From contig NC_009356.1 of the NCBI RefSeq assembly GCF_000092065.1, positions 434,001 to 498,000 of the forward strand: a stretch of DNA of 64,000 nucleotides. Reading direction: 5' to 3'. Positions 30,205 through 40,730 of this stretch are shown here, piece after piece (the first letter of the stretch is position 1; each line of letters opens with the position of its first letter). This DNA comes from Ostreococcus lucimarinus CCE9901. Its lineage: Eukaryota > Chlorophyta > Mamiellophyceae > Mamiellales > Bathycoccaceae. A program made the position numbers and the translations under genes. Below the pieces are notes generated by a model that saw nothing but the letters and a program-made list of their open reading frames with translations, did no database searches and was not told where the DNA came from.

Positions 30205-30879
30205 ATGCCAAACTTAGAACTACCTACAAGAATGTTACCGCGAGTACTGCTACCCACTTTAGCCGCTCTGGGGGCTATACTACACCCGGAGCGGGCAGAT
30301 TTAGTGGGCATCACGAGCGAGACGATTGGAGTTTTTAAGTTTGAGAGGATATTATCACAACTCTTGCAAGACAGAAATGGGCGCGCCATGCTGAGGGACC
30401 GCCAAAGAATATCAGAACATTCGCTACTTAAAGCAAGATTATGCGAGCGCGGAAGCTTAGGTCACGCGTACGCTAAATTTATGGATAGTCGGCAGTTCGA
30501 GCCAAGTGCAAGACCACCAGTCAGGTTTGTTCAGGACAAGCAGAGCAGATACATCGCCATAAGACTACGTGAAATTCACGACATCCTACATGTTTTATAC
30601 GATTGCCCAACTACTTTGAAGGGCGAACTCACCCTCAAAGCAATAGAGTTTGTCCAATATGGCCTTCCAGCTCATTGGGCTTCAGCATATTTTGCGCCAA
30701 GCCGCTTGCCCCTTGCAGAACGCAATTTCCTGACAAATCAACTTTTTCCATGGGCGATAAGAACTGCTAGCAAAGCACCCAACTTATTAAGTTTTGACTA
30801 TGAATCTCTCTTCCACACACCCATTGATCAATTGCGTGATGATTGGAAAATTGAAAGGATACCCTGCAGTTCAGCCTAA
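30205..30879 (+). CDS. COQ4: COQ4 ubiquinone biosynthesis protein
   Basis: Mitochondrial matrix-face organiser of the coenzyme Q synthome, now linked to ring decarboxylation/hydroxylation. The zinc-ligand motif HDILHVLYDCPTTLKGE (HDxxHx11E) is intact; also RADLVGITSETIG, RGSLGHAYAKFMD, RPPVRFV and LPWAIRTASKAPNLL. About 225 aa from ATG 30205. An in-frame Arg/Ser-rich stretch lies just upstream (30142-30204) without an ATG, so a short first exon with the mitochondrial presequence probably precedes it. Convergent with the DUF1279 gene. Confidence 0.9.
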   Translation: MPNLELPTRMLPRVLLPTLAALGAILHPERADLVGITSETIGVFKFERILSQLLQDRNGRAMLRDRQRISEHSLLKARLCERGSLGHAYAKFMDSRQFEPSARPPVRFVQDKQSRYIAIRLREIHDILHVLYDCPTTLKGELTLKAIEFVQYGLPAHWASAYFAPSRLPLAERNFLTNQLFPWAIRTASKAPNLLSFDYESLFHTPIDQLRDDWKIERIPCSSA

Positions 30880-31002
30880 GCTTGACTTTTTAACGCAAAT
30901 GAAGACAGTAAGGCAGAAGATGGACGCCAACAACATAGCACAAATAGCAATCAAAGTTGCCTGTTCGTCAGTGCTAAATTTACTTTGCATCACTTCGCTA
31001 AG

Positions 31003-31670
31003 TCAACGTACTTGGGTCCGTTTTATCGTGTATTTCTGTTCTATTTGGCTCAAGAGAATTGAGGTTATCGGAGTCAAGACTACCGCAAGCCACACGCGCA
31101 GTGCCTTGGTCACTTGACTTCCGGCCTGTAAGGTACAATTTAAGTTTTAATATGATGATTAATGGGCGATTGATGACCATTCAATGCAGTAACATACCCA
31201 AACAAGCACAGCGACCTCGAGAAAGCGCCCTTGCAAAGTGAGGCTTGACTACAGGAGACATGAGTGATAGAACGCGCGGATCATACAAAAAGCTCACTCT
31301 TTGAAGGCAATAGATGTATGCACAAGTGTAGTAGCACGAGTTCAACGCTCCATAGCTCACCATACCTGCAGGACCAAGGTTTTTCAAGGTTTCTCTTTGC
31401 CTGAGATTTTTTCACCTCGCGAAACGAGCAAGCTAATATCTCATCTTACCGACAAAACCAGCCCGATTCAAGTTTACGTTGAGGACTTTGCGAAAAATTG
31501 TCTTTATCAAGCAAGCGATCTTCTCTAGGGAATGAACCCGCATTGTGCGAGGCACTGGGACGGTGCGGGGCCCTTGGGACTTTTCCACCACTGCTTTTAC
31601 AGACGTTCAGTCGTGTTTTCTTGTAAGCTGACGTCGGCGCACATTGAAACGCTACAGCCCGAGTCACCAT
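31003..31670 (-). CDS. DUF1279 (FAM210-like) membrane protein, organelle-targeted
   Basis: Short exons join into LKNLGPAGMVSYGALNSCYY-TCAYIYCLQR then FLEVAVLVWAGSQVTKALRVWLAV, the typical DUF1279 pattern (YG-AG---YG--NT-YY ... WAGSQVTK--R). Four exons with ~45-60-nt introns; stop at 31003. The ATG at 31670 begins MVTRAVAFQCAPTSAYKKTR, a basic presequence. Plant homologues are plastid proteins of unknown function; animal FAM210 proteins are mitochondrial. Function is not known from sequence. Confidence 0.72.
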
Positions 31671-32061
31671 TAAGCGGCACACGTTTCGCAAAAATGTGCG
31701 GTTCAAATGCGGCTTAGTACCCGTGGACACAGAGGCGAAAGCTGCTCGTGTTTCGGAAGTGAGTACAGGCCCGCGACAAATGTCACACTGAAGCTAGGAT
31801 GATCTATATATGTCCGTTTATGTCCATGCTTCGAGGAAATCGCCCATGATGCGCAAACATGCATAAATAAGCCGAAATTTCCAGACAGTTCGACAAAAGG
31901 TCACCGTTGGCCTTTCAGCAGTGGGCACAAGAAAATATAACGCATACAGCTATCACTGTCACACTTGGCTCTGCGATTCCGTTTGATGGATGACTTTCCG
32001 CTTGACGCAACGTCGCGCGATGCGACGCAAAAGTTTTTGGAACATTTGACACCTTGAGGCC
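31671..32061. promoter_or_regulatory. Head-to-head upstream region DUF1279 / HemK
   Basis: 391 bp; no independent gene seen. Confidence 0.4.
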
Positions 32062-33258
32062 ATGCAGTGCGTTTTACTCGAACCCTTTCTAGTAGGGCGT
32101 ATCGCCGTAAAACGGGGCCTCGCTAAAACAAAGCGAGCCAAACACATGAAAGGAGCACACGCGAGCGCACTTTGCGACGCATCTGATATCCCTATACGTT
32201 TAGTCGACCGCCCTGGTAAGTACCCCGTGAACAGCTCTCAACTGGATGACGTTAGGAAATGGGGTCAAGACGTTGCGGCACGAAATATTGCGTATTTCGA
32301 AGCTTCTAATGGAAGTCCGATGCTAAAAGAGCTATATCAAGAACTCGAATGGCTTATAACGGATAGTACCGCCGAAAGAGTCGAATGTTCTCCCAGACTG
32401 AAAGTAGCAACCTCTGGCGACGATGGTTTCAGCGCATCAAGTACCACCCGATCCGCGATTTTGCGTCAGTCGATACCCGAGCTTCAGCAGCTCTGGATGC
32501 GAAGAATAATAGATAGGGTGCCTTTGCAGTATCTCACAAACACGGCGCATTGGCGAGATATGGAATTCACTGTGAATACTTCTGTCCTCATACCACGACC
32601 TGAGACTGAATTACTGATAGATTTTGCGTGCGAATGGCTTCGTGAACTGGAGTCAAATACTGAAAATCATACCATGAATTATAATCTATTGTCAGGGCCA
32701 TGGCTTGATCTTGGAACCGGATCTGGAATTTTGGCCATCGCACTTGCGAAAGAACTACAGCGTAAGTGCGCAGATGCCTCCAGTGTGTACGCAGTAGACG
32801 TTTCTGTAGCCGCACTCGAACTCGCAAGGGACAATGCGCGTCGTAACGGAGTCCAAGATTCCATCAAAACCTTGCACGGATCATGGTTTAACCCGATCAA
32901 AAAAGATGTACGCTTTACCGGAATCTTGACCAACCCTCCGTACATCCCGACAGATTTGCTTGAGTCTCTTCAGCCGGAGGTTTGTTCGCATGAGCCATGG
33001 CTCGCACTCGATGGGGGGGGCGGGGACGGTTCAGCACACTTAGTCACTATCTGTAGGGACGTCAAGAACTTTTTACTCCCCGGTGGTCTGTTTGCAGTTG
33101 AAACCCACGGTCTAGAACAGGCTCGTTTGGTTCAACATTTATTGAACAGCACCGAGGCTTTTCGAGACGTCCACCTAAAAGCAGACTACTCTGGTATAGT
33201 TCGTTATGTAACGGCTAGAAAAGTGAACGATCCTGGAGTCATGGATGGCGCATGCTGA
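32062..33258 (+). CDS. PrmC/HemK-type release-factor glutamine methyltransferase (organellar)
   Basis: SAM-dependent enzyme that methylates the GGQ glutamine of class I release factors. 398 aa, single exon. An N-terminal ~45-residue basic leader (MQCVLLEPFLVGRIAVKRGL) suggests organelle import. Conserved PrmC signatures: DRVPLQYLTNTAHWRDMEF, SVLIPRPETELL, WLDLGTGSGILAIALAKEL (SAM motif), and the catalytic NPPYIP. The charged region between residues 100 and 170 is an insertion relative to bacterial PrmC. Confidence 0.92.
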   Translation: MQCVLLEPFLVGRIAVKRGLAKTKRAKHMKGAHASALCDASDIPIRLVDRPGKYPVNSSQLDDVRKWGQDVAARNIAYFEASNGSPMLKELYQELEWLITDSTAERVECSPRLKVATSGDDGFSASSTTRSAILRQSIPELQQLWMRRIIDRVPLQYLTNTAHWRDMEFTVNTSVLIPRPETELLIDFACEWLRELESNTENHTMNYNLLSGPWLDLGTGSGILAIALAKELQRKCADASSVYAVDVSVAALELARDNARRNGVQDSIKTLHGSWFNPIKKDVRFTGILTNPPYIPTDLLESLQPEVCSHEPWLALDGGGGDGSAHLVTICRDVKNFLLPGGLFAVETHGLEQARLVQHLLNSTEAFRDVHLKADYSGIVRYVTARKVNDPGVMDGAC

Positions 33259-33408
33259 GTGAGAAATTGCTCAACGTCTGCGTGCACGCAAACAGTGAGT
33301 GGTTCTGTTGACAATGTTAGCACGAGCAGCATAGTGTTAAAAACAAAAGAAGTCTCTACTGAGACAGCGAGCGACTGATATTATTGAATCTAAATTAATA
33401 AATGCTGC

Positions 33409-33933
33409 CTAATCGTACGAAGTTTCCCCGGAAGTTTGGCCGTGCTTCACGTGGTTTGACGACACCTGTATCCGTGTTTTCTCTTTTCGATCGCTAGGTG
33501 ACGCTGTACCGGCATCCAGAATAGGCGCTTTCACTAAGTGAACCTGTTTTTGTAACTCTTTCCTATCATTTCGTCTTCTTTCATCTGTGAGCCCTTTCAT
33601 GCGCCCATCGTAGTGTCTTTTCTCGCGCTTGCTACGGATTCCCTCAACAGTTTTGAGAGCTGCCATGGTTTTATGAGTCAATTCTCTACTGTATCTCACT
33701 GGACGATTACGTCGTCGCTCAAAGTTGAACACGTTATCTCCACTTAGATCTTTACCATGAATTGCGCGATATGCTTTTGTCCACTTAACTTTACGTGGAT
33801 TTCTTTTCATTTTGAAGTTCTTGTGGCACTTGGAGCGACAAAAGCGGAACATTTTAGAATCATTCCGTACGAAACAAATGCCGTGACCAGGATAGATGGT
33901 TGAACTACAGAACCAGCACTTCTCGAGACGCAT
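33409..33933 (-). CDS. RLP24: Ribosome biogenesis protein RLP24
   Basis: Placeholder for ribosomal protein eL24 in pre-60S particles; activates Drg1. 174 aa, close to the family's ~160-200. MRLEKCWFCSSTIYPGHGICFVRND and FRFCRSKCHKNFKMKRNPRKV...WTKAYR match the eL24-type zinc ribbon (4 Cys) of RLP24; FNFERRRNRPVRYSREL is specific to RLP24 rather than eL24. Faces BOP1, another 60S assembly factor, head-to-head. Confidence 0.93.
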   Translation of the reverse strand: MRLEKCWFCSSTIYPGHGICFVRNDSKMFRFCRSKCHKNFKMKRNPRKVKWTKAYRAIHGKDLSGDNVFNFERRRNRPVRYSRELTHKTMAALKTVEGIRSKREKRHYDGRMKGLTDERRRNDRKELQKQVHLVKAPILDAGTASPSDRKEKTRIQVSSNHVKHGQTSGETSYD

Positions 33934-34238
33934 GAGCTGTGCTATTCACGATCTTGTCAAAATCTAGACCTCTCTAGCGGGGTACGAGTGTCGTTCTGGT
34001 TGTGGCGGCTGGCGGAACGGGCACGGACCAACCCGTCAATTTCCCCTCGTCAGGGTTTTGACCGAGGTGCATTTTATTTAGTAACTAATCTAGTTTTGAT
34101 ATATGTAAATTTATGTATATAATATTGTATGCGACGAGCAAATATGCAATCATAAAAAGCGTGGCGCTCTTTGGACGCGTGGCGGCGGTGACGTTCAACG
34201 TTTCGGTGACTACAGCGAGTTCCGCACGCGGTACAAAA

Positions 34239-35972
34239 ATGTTCGACGATACGATAAACTCGACTGGGGATGTGCCAGCCGCCTGGTATAGGGATCTTTC
34301 TCACGTTGGATACAACTTGGCTGGTCAGCGACTGCAGCGGAATGTTGGTGCCGATGCACTGTCAAAGTTGCTGAACGACGTCGATGATCGTTCTTCATGG
34401 CGAAAGCTATCTGACGGTTTGACAGGGCGAGATTTCAAGTTATCTCAAAGTGATATTGTTTTATTGAGACGCATGCAAGCGGGTAGGCTGCTGACAGACC
34501 CACTGGCACACATCACGGGAATAAGTCAAATCATGGAAAATGTAGTCTCCACAACCGAACCAAAGCGGCGATTTCAGCCATCGAAATGGGAAGCTAAATC
34601 AGTACTAAGATTAGTTCGCGCTTTGAGGCAGCAACCTCGGCGTAATGTATCAGCTGGCGAGAATGATATTCAACATACTCGTGATATATGGTTGGGCGTG
34701 CAGCACTTAGTGCACAATAGCTCTGGGTCTGTTCGTGTACCGAAACCATTACCACCAGGTAATCACTTTTCTTTCAACCCACCGGCAGAATATGTGGCAT
34801 ACTTGGGCAAATCTTCAGATTACGCGCCAAAAAGTCTCAGGCAGCTTCATAGCTATGAAAACTTCACACGCGAAAGATTTGAGAGATGCCTTGATTTATA
34901 TCTATGTCCTCGTTCCAATCGTGTTAGAGTAAATATGGCACCCGATGAAATTTTGCCGCAACTACCCTCTCCAAAATCTCTGAAACCTTTCCCAGAGATT
35001 CTCACACAGAGCTATACCATCTCAGAGAAAATTATGTCAATGTCTGTTCACTCCTCTGGTGAGTGGCTTGCATGCAGTACAAAAACTGCTAAAGTGTTTA
35101 TATTCGATATTCACACTGGATGCTGTCTCCAAAAAATTAGCTTCGGTATCGCACCCACCGCAATTCGTTGGCATCCAGTGAAACCGCGCATCTTACTGCT
35201 CATACTAGGTTGCTGCGTTCTTGTGACAGATGCTTTCAGTGTTTTCGATGCCTCAAACGTGAACTTTATGGAAACTTCAGAGCTGATGAGTTGGATCCAG
35301 CTCGGTGTATCAACATTTATTGTACGACACACATCAATCGTGAAAGAAATAGTATGGCACGAAAAAGGCTGTTACTTTGCTACGATTTTTGGTACAAAAA
35401 GTGGTGTCATGATACACAATCTTGATAAACAGGAATCCCAATCACCTTTCGTGAAGCACGATGCTCCAATACTCGGCACTTCATTTCATCCAACAAAAGC
35501 ATTCTTCTTCATCTGCTCACAGAAGAGTGTACGAATGTATAATTTGAAGACACAGGAGCTCGAGAAAAAGTTTTCGAAAGGTACGGCAGTGAATTCTTGC
35601 ATGTGTATCAGCTCTAGTGGCTTGAGTCTGTTCGTGGGCACACGTAATGGGAATTTACTGTGGTTTGATATAGGTAGCTCTACGCATAGCAAGGTCATTT
35701 CGATGCGTGGGGCAGCGATAGGTTCGGTGATTTGCCATGAAAAATATCCACTGTTGGCCACTGTGGCATTCGATGGCGACGTGAACATATTTCACATATC
35801 AGAGACATCTGATTTTGACTCGACCACGGAGCCCATGATAGTTCCAGTAAACACAATAAAGAGTACTAGAACAGAAATTGTGGATTGCTGCAGAATACAA
35901 TTTCATCCATGTCAGCCGTGGCTCTTTCTCCAGCGAGGAAAGGCAAATATTGGTCTTTTCAGTCCAATGTGA
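34239..35972 (+). CDS. BOP1: BOP1/Erb1 60S ribosome biogenesis protein
   Basis: PeBoW-complex scaffold needed for 27S pre-rRNA processing. The BOP1 N-terminal domain is clear: HVGYNLAGQRL, LNDVDDRSSWRKLSDGLTGRDFKLS, LLRRMQAGRL and FIPSK-like RFQPSKWEAKSVLRLVRAL; then APDEILPQLPSPKSLKPFP and a C-terminal seven-bladed WD40 region (residues ~300-578). The N-terminal frame is open further upstream (to 34113), but a TATA-like TATATAATATT lies there, so ATG 34239 (MFDDTINS) is preferred. At ~578 aa it is shorter than yeast Erb1 (807). Confidence 0.87.
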   Translation: MFDDTINSTGDVPAAWYRDLSHVGYNLAGQRLQRNVGADALSKLLNDVDDRSSWRKLSDGLTGRDFKLSQSDIVLLRRMQAGRLLTDPLAHITGISQIMENVVSTTEPKRRFQPSKWEAKSVLRLVRALRQQPRRNVSAGENDIQHTRDIWLGVQHLVHNSSGSVRVPKPLPPGNHFSFNPPAEYVAYLGKSSDYAPKSLRQLHSYENFTRERFERCLDLYLCPRSNRVRVNMAPDEILPQLPSPKSLKPFPEILTQSYTISEKIMSMSVHSSGEWLACSTKTAKVFIFDIHTGCCLQKISFGIAPTAIRWHPVKPRILLLILGCCVLVTDAFSVFDASNVNFMETSELMSWIQLGVSTFIVRHTSIVKEIVWHEKGCYFATIFGTKSGVMIHNLDKQESQSPFVKHDAPILGTSFHPTKAFFFICSQKSVRMYNLKTQELEKKFSKGTAVNSCMCISSSGLSLFVGTRNGNLLWFDIGSSTHSKVISMRGAAIGSVICHEKYPLLATVAFDGDVNIFHISETSDFDSTTEPMIVPVNTIKSTRTEIVDCCRIQFHPCQPWLFLQRGKANIGLFSPM

Positions 35973-36176
35973 GCATCTGTTATCACGAGCGAAGCGAGAG
36001 CAAAAACTAGCACGATGTAGTTTAGAAAGACTTTTGAGTAGGAACGAGCGAGATGGCGCTGATACGTGGATGTGCTGTCACTTGAATGAAACTAAAATCT
36101 TCCTAAAGAAATCCGTTCCCAAATGCTCGATGTAAAATAAGAACAACTCATTCGCTTTGCAGAAAGGAGGAAAGCT

Positions 36177-36607
36177 TCAGAAATCCTCTTCATCCGAGGA
36201 CGAGTCATGATTCGAGTCCGTCATAATTTTCCATCCTACGCGATCGACTTATGTTCGTTTCAACGAAAGCAATGGTGCTGCGTACCTTCGACTACAAAAA
36301 GCCGTCTTATCACTACCAAGTCAGCTGCGTGTGGAATTCGATATTCTTCAAGTCGCTTGTCAGCCATGAGCTGAGTGCCGTTGCACAGCACCCTGTCCTC
36401 CGTAGTTAAGTCACTTTTGAGTTCCGTCTGAGCTTCCTGATCATAAATTTGATGCCAACTTGTACGTGAAAGCTCCTGTACAGTTTTCTGTGCCGATAGA
36501 CTGAGAACAATTTCGTCGAGGATTATAGTTTTAGTCGACAGCGTAGAGTTATGATACAAGCTCCACTTGTTAATCTCTAGTCTTGGGCGAACACGTATCG
36601 TTAACAT
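36177..36607 (-). CDS. Ubiquitin-like domain protein, possibly U11/U12 snRNP 25K-like
   Basis: ATG 36607; a ~46-nt phase-1 intron joins to a last exon ending DSSSDEEDF at 36177, about 125 aa. The C-terminal half has a ubiquitin-like pattern: TVQELSRTSW...VLCNGTQLMADKRLEEYRIPHAADLVVIRRL. TSW-H--YDQ then L-DDxxLEEYxI resembles the 25K subunit of the minor spliceosome (ISWSYVWRTYHL...LRDYGIRN), but identity is low and other ubiquitin-like proteins are possible. Confidence 0.45.
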
Positions 36608-37113
36608 TGGACTCAGTTTTAACTTCTTTGAATGAATATGAGACGCAGCTATGCGGACGAAGTCGCGTGCGTTTTCGCGGTTAAGTCGCGTGCGTTTTCG
36701 CGGCGCGCGATGTCGTCATGATGTCCTATGACATGATCTCACTTCAACTAAATATGAATGATTGGGATGTCACTTCACAAGAAAATCGCATAATAAAGGA
36801 TATCATATAGGGTAAAATTACTTAAACATCGATGCTTAGTTAAATCTAAAATCTAATTTCATCCCGTGGCTCCACTTGTCTCTACATTTTTGCAAAAATC
36901 GCTCGTCGAACGCGTCTCATCGAGAGCGCTCGATCGCCGCTGAGTTTGGCAAAATCCACTATATTCGTGGATTTTCATAAAAATGCGGGTCAGAGGCAAG
37001 ACAAAACAAATCCTACTTAGGTTTTCCTGTGACTACATGATGCTTATTAGCCAAGCGCGCTACGTCTACAGTCTATTTGTCGAAGATTGGAAGATTGAAC
37101 ATTTTGTGTATCG
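36608..37113. other. Intergenic region with a tandem repeat
   Basis: 506 bp. Holds two copies of AAGTCGCGTGCGTTTTCGCG in tandem (36660-36702). Otherwise AT-rich and empty of recognisable genes. Confidence 0.55.
36660..36703. repeat. Tandem duplication of a 21-23 bp unit
   Basis: AAGTCGCGTGCGTTTTCGCG occurs twice, two bases apart; upstream of the ubiquitin-like gene on its promoter side. Confidence 0.85.
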
Positions 37114-39055
37114 TCATCTCTCAAAAAAATGAACACTATGATGATACACGCTTACACAGATGAAAATGGCGAGTAGCAGTGCGCTACTTAAAAATATCCA
37201 CAGGTACCAAAAGAGAGGCACCGAACTACGAATTTGCGGTTCGCAATTACTTTCAGCAGTATTACTCAAGACTTCTCGAACTCTTCGACGGAATGCTACG
37301 ACGTCAAATTTCTGTCCAAAATTAAGCTGTGCTGCGTTTCCCATTCGCTCAGCGAGCCCAGACACGCGTGCGAGTTTACTCATCGCGCACGCAAAGCTCT
37401 TGAAAAATGTTAGAAGGAAACTTTAAAGTATTCGACAATCGTACTTCTGGAGTATTTTCGCACAGGAAGCCCGTCACACCATGTATCACAGTCTCCTTGG
37501 GACCTCCACTATTGCACGCAACGACAGGTTTATGGTACTGCATGGCTTCAAGTGGTACGATTCCAAAGTGCTCTTCATTTGGTGTGTACAAAACACACAA
37601 ACTATGATGCAATAAAACTTGCTTCTGGTGATTGTTGATCGAAGGAAGAAAGAGAACACTGTCAGAGAGTTCTAGATCGTCTTTCAGCCTACACTTCAGG
37701 TGTGAATACAGTTGAAATTTGAAGCGCCTTTTTCACCTCCTCAGCTCGCGCAGCACTTGGACATTATCTTGTAAACGCGAGTCAAAGCCACCTGCAAGAA
37801 TCAGCATGTATGTTGCATCGTTCCGATTTTGCTGAATGAACTTATGAAATGCGAGAATAGCAAGACGAAGGTTTTTATTTGAATCGAAACGATTTATGGA
37901 GAGGAATATCTTCCTGCGTCTGAAGTCAGAAGGTTGTGCTGACTAAGACGAAGTTACCAGCCTTACCTTTCCTGAAAAATTAGTGATTTGCCAGGAAAAG
38001 TTCTGAAGGTCGCATCCACATCATGTGTAAACTCAAGCTCCTAAAGCAGGTCAACAACAAATTTGAACCCAGCGTGTAACCAAAGCGTACCGTCAAAGAA
38101 GCTGTGGGGTAAACAACCTCTGGAGATATTCCTTTCCTGTACAGTCGTTTGAAGGTTCGTGAGAAGACTTCAGCTGTAAAGTAGCTATTCACAACAATAC
38201 AATCAGCCTTTACAAATCTGAGTTAGTCGGAACTCAACTCTCGATAAACTTTTCCTTACCATGCCAGTGCAATGCTCCTCAACATAGTCTATCGGAGTTC
38301 GATACAGACGTTGTAGTGTTGTATTGTGTGGAGCTAGTAGGCAGTCTGGAAAATGACAATAAAAAATTGTGCGTTGTGCGAAGATTTTAAGGACAAATAT
38401 TGGGATTGGAACCTGAGCATTGTTAAAGCCATGTAAAAATTCAACTCACACAGTTAAGTACCTGATCCAAAATCCAAACATCGACTTTACCACAGTCTCG
38501 CCACAGTGCAAAAAACTGTATTCAGTTAGCCTAAAAGTTACTGTGAAGGCAAGTAACGTACAACTACGCAAAGACATCGCAGATTGGCGCAAATGGCATG
38601 AAACCGCCCCGCAAAATTTCGTGGCACCAGTGAATTGTAAACTTGTATCCAGTCAACGCGTTTGCCCTCTGGAGAAAACTTTGAATTCACTCGCTTTCGT
38701 CTTTCACTGTCTTTCACCTGTATTCACAGTGTCTTCAAAGCACCGATTTTCGTCGTGAAATGCCGTATAAAGCTTAATCTACTTTGCGGTCAACTCGGAA
38801 TACAATTACTTTTGAAGCTGACTCATGTGACTTACTTCGTGACCAGCTGTTGAGCACGCTCTTGCGAAGTCCAATATGAGTCGTTCTGCGCCACCTATGA
38901 AGAACCTTGTAATGAACATGCAAAGCGAAGCAGATCTACCTCACCTAATCCAAGATCCGGATGTATGATGTTTATTCTTAGCGGTTTTGAGGTGCCGTCA
39001 GTGTGTGCTGAACTTTTGGCGCGGCACTCTTTGGACAAGTCCTTTGTAGCGAACA
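37114..39055 (-). CDS. ALG2: ALG2 alpha-1,3/1,6-mannosyltransferase
   Basis: GT4 enzyme that adds the second and third mannoses to dolichol-linked oligosaccharide on the ER. Exons show PLRINIIHPDLGLG-GAERLILDFARAC (first two exons, ~38890-38980), matching VAFIHPDLGIGGAERLVVD, and near the C-terminus LLHHSLCVLYTPNEEHFGIVPLEAMQYHKPVVACNSGGPKETV (37430-37620). A C-terminal TM helix (LWIFLSSALLLAIFICV) ends at 37114, as in yeast Alg2. Many ~45-nt introns; internal exons at 37680-38850 are recognisable but not joined here. Start ATG 39055. Confidence 0.87.
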
Positions 39056-39455
39056 TCGATGTATTCCAGAACGCGTAAGATGTAAAGATACTCGAAGTCA
39101 CTATTGCCAGAGTGTGGACGAGTCGTACAAATTGATGGCTCACGTGACGGGGTCTAGCGATCCCAGGTTTGTCCGTGAACGAACCATACGAAAAAAGGCA
39201 ACGAAATTGGACGTAGGATCTCACGCAGTCCGCATGAGCCAGATTGGTAGATTATGTGAAGATATAATAGGACGGATTGTACAAGTGCAGAAGTGATGTG
39301 GGGTATCCATTGAAATTAATGTTCACACGATGGCCTAAAGTCACATCATACCTACATCAACTATTTGGCTCTTTTCTTGTTTAAAAGGTCCAAGGGATTC
39401 ATCTACGAAATGCGATCTGGTGAATTTCTTGCCACCGTGGTCAGCGAACAAAGTA

Positions 39456-40730
39456 TTAGTCGTTTTCGTAGAACTCTTCCTTACTTATGACGACGCTGTC
39501 TTGACCCAAACTCCCGCCATATCTTTCGTCTGGGTTCAGATCACTCTCGTCCAACTCCGGTACGAGGACGGCGGGAGGTGCTTCGCTGAATTCAACACTC
39601 GGTGCGAACGTGAGGGATTTCAAGTTTTGCCGAACTTTTTCTTTCACCTGATTCAAGTATGAAGGTGTGTTCAAATTTTCTATCCACACCGGCGCGTGTG
39701 CCTTCAACTTGTATCCTGCATCGGCGTAATACTCGTAATAGTTCTCGTGCGGTGGAATATGTTCTACCAGTTGTTTACCTAGGAGAGTTGCTGTCTCATT
39801 CGCCCAGCATCTGGCTACATTGGATTTCGTATAGCCTCCGCCACCTGTAACAAGTATCGGCTTCGCAAAACTTTTCATGAAGGAAACACATTCTGCGTGA
39901 CCTTTCAGTGAAAGGTTAAAGCAACCGATTCGATCGCCAGCTAGTGAATCAGCGCCGCATTGGAGGACGATGGCGCCTGGTTGGAATGAATCCATCACGT
40001 CTTGCATGACAAATTTGAATAGATCCACAAAGCTTTTGTCATCTATGCCATCATTCAAGGGCACATTGACACTGTAGTATTTTCCCGAGTTTATGCCGAT
40101 GTCCCTCAAACCACCTGTGCCCGGGAAGAACATATCGCCATATTTATGAAAACTGACGGTCATCACTCGATCAGTCATGTAAAATGCTTCTTCCACTCCG
40201 TCACCGTGATGAATATCTATATCTATGTACACGACCCGTGCATGTTGCTTCAGGAGTTCTAGTATCGCTAACACGAGGTCGTTGATGTAGCAAAATCCCG
40301 AAGCTTCTGCCTTCTTTGCATGGTGTAAACCTCCAGACCAGTTTATGGCAATGTCTGATACCCCCTGATTCAATCGCCGGACTCCGTCAATGGACCCACC
40401 TGTGTACCGTCGACAAAAGTCAAGCATGTGATCGAAAATGGGGCAGTCTTCGCCAAGGTTGAATCTTTGCATTTCTAAAACGTATTGTTGCTGCTTGTCA
40501 GGAGTTATTTTTGACAAGAAATCGACGTAATCTTCGCTATGAAACTGAGTGAATTCTGTGTTCGTGCAGGCTCGTGGCCTGAAAACTTGCAGGTGTTTAT
40601 GCAAATCATAGGCCAAAATCAAATTGTGCGTCATGCACAAGCGATGAGGCTTCATGGGGTGGTTCGGCCCGTAGTAGTTTCTACCAACTTCTTCGTCATA
40701 GTAGTAGCACACCCTTTCCTTGGCGACCAT
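39456..40730 (-). CDS. Class I (RPD3/HDA19-type) histone deacetylase
   Basis: Zinc-dependent deacetylase of the Rpd3 class. 424 aa from ATG 40730. Active-site motifs are complete: GPNHPMKPHRLCMTHNLI, NWSGGLHHAKKAEASGFCYINDLVLAI, YIDIDIHHGDGVEEAFY, TVSFHKYGDMFFPGTGG, LQCGADSLAGDRIG and LVTGGGGYT. The acidic, short C-terminus (EFYEND) resembles plant HDA6/HDA19. Likely co-repressor subunit; no unusual residues at the zinc site. Confidence 0.95.
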   Translation of the reverse strand: MVAKERVCYYYDEEVGRNYYGPNHPMKPHRLCMTHNLILAYDLHKHLQVFRPRACTNTEFTQFHSEDYVDFLSKITPDKQQQYVLEMQRFNLGEDCPIFDHMLDFCRRYTGGSIDGVRRLNQGVSDIAINWSGGLHHAKKAEASGFCYINDLVLAILELLKQHARVVYIDIDIHHGDGVEEAFYMTDRVMTVSFHKYGDMFFPGTGGLRDIGINSGKYYSVNVPLNDGIDDKSFVDLFKFVMQDVMDSFQPGAIVLQCGADSLAGDRIGCFNLSLKGHAECVSFMKSFAKPILVTGGGGYTKSNVARCWANETATLLGKQLVEHIPPHENYYEYYADAGYKLKAHAPVWIENLNTPSYLNQVKEKVRQNLKSLTFAPSVEFSEAPPAVLVPELDESDLNPDERYGGSLGQDSVVISKEEFYEND

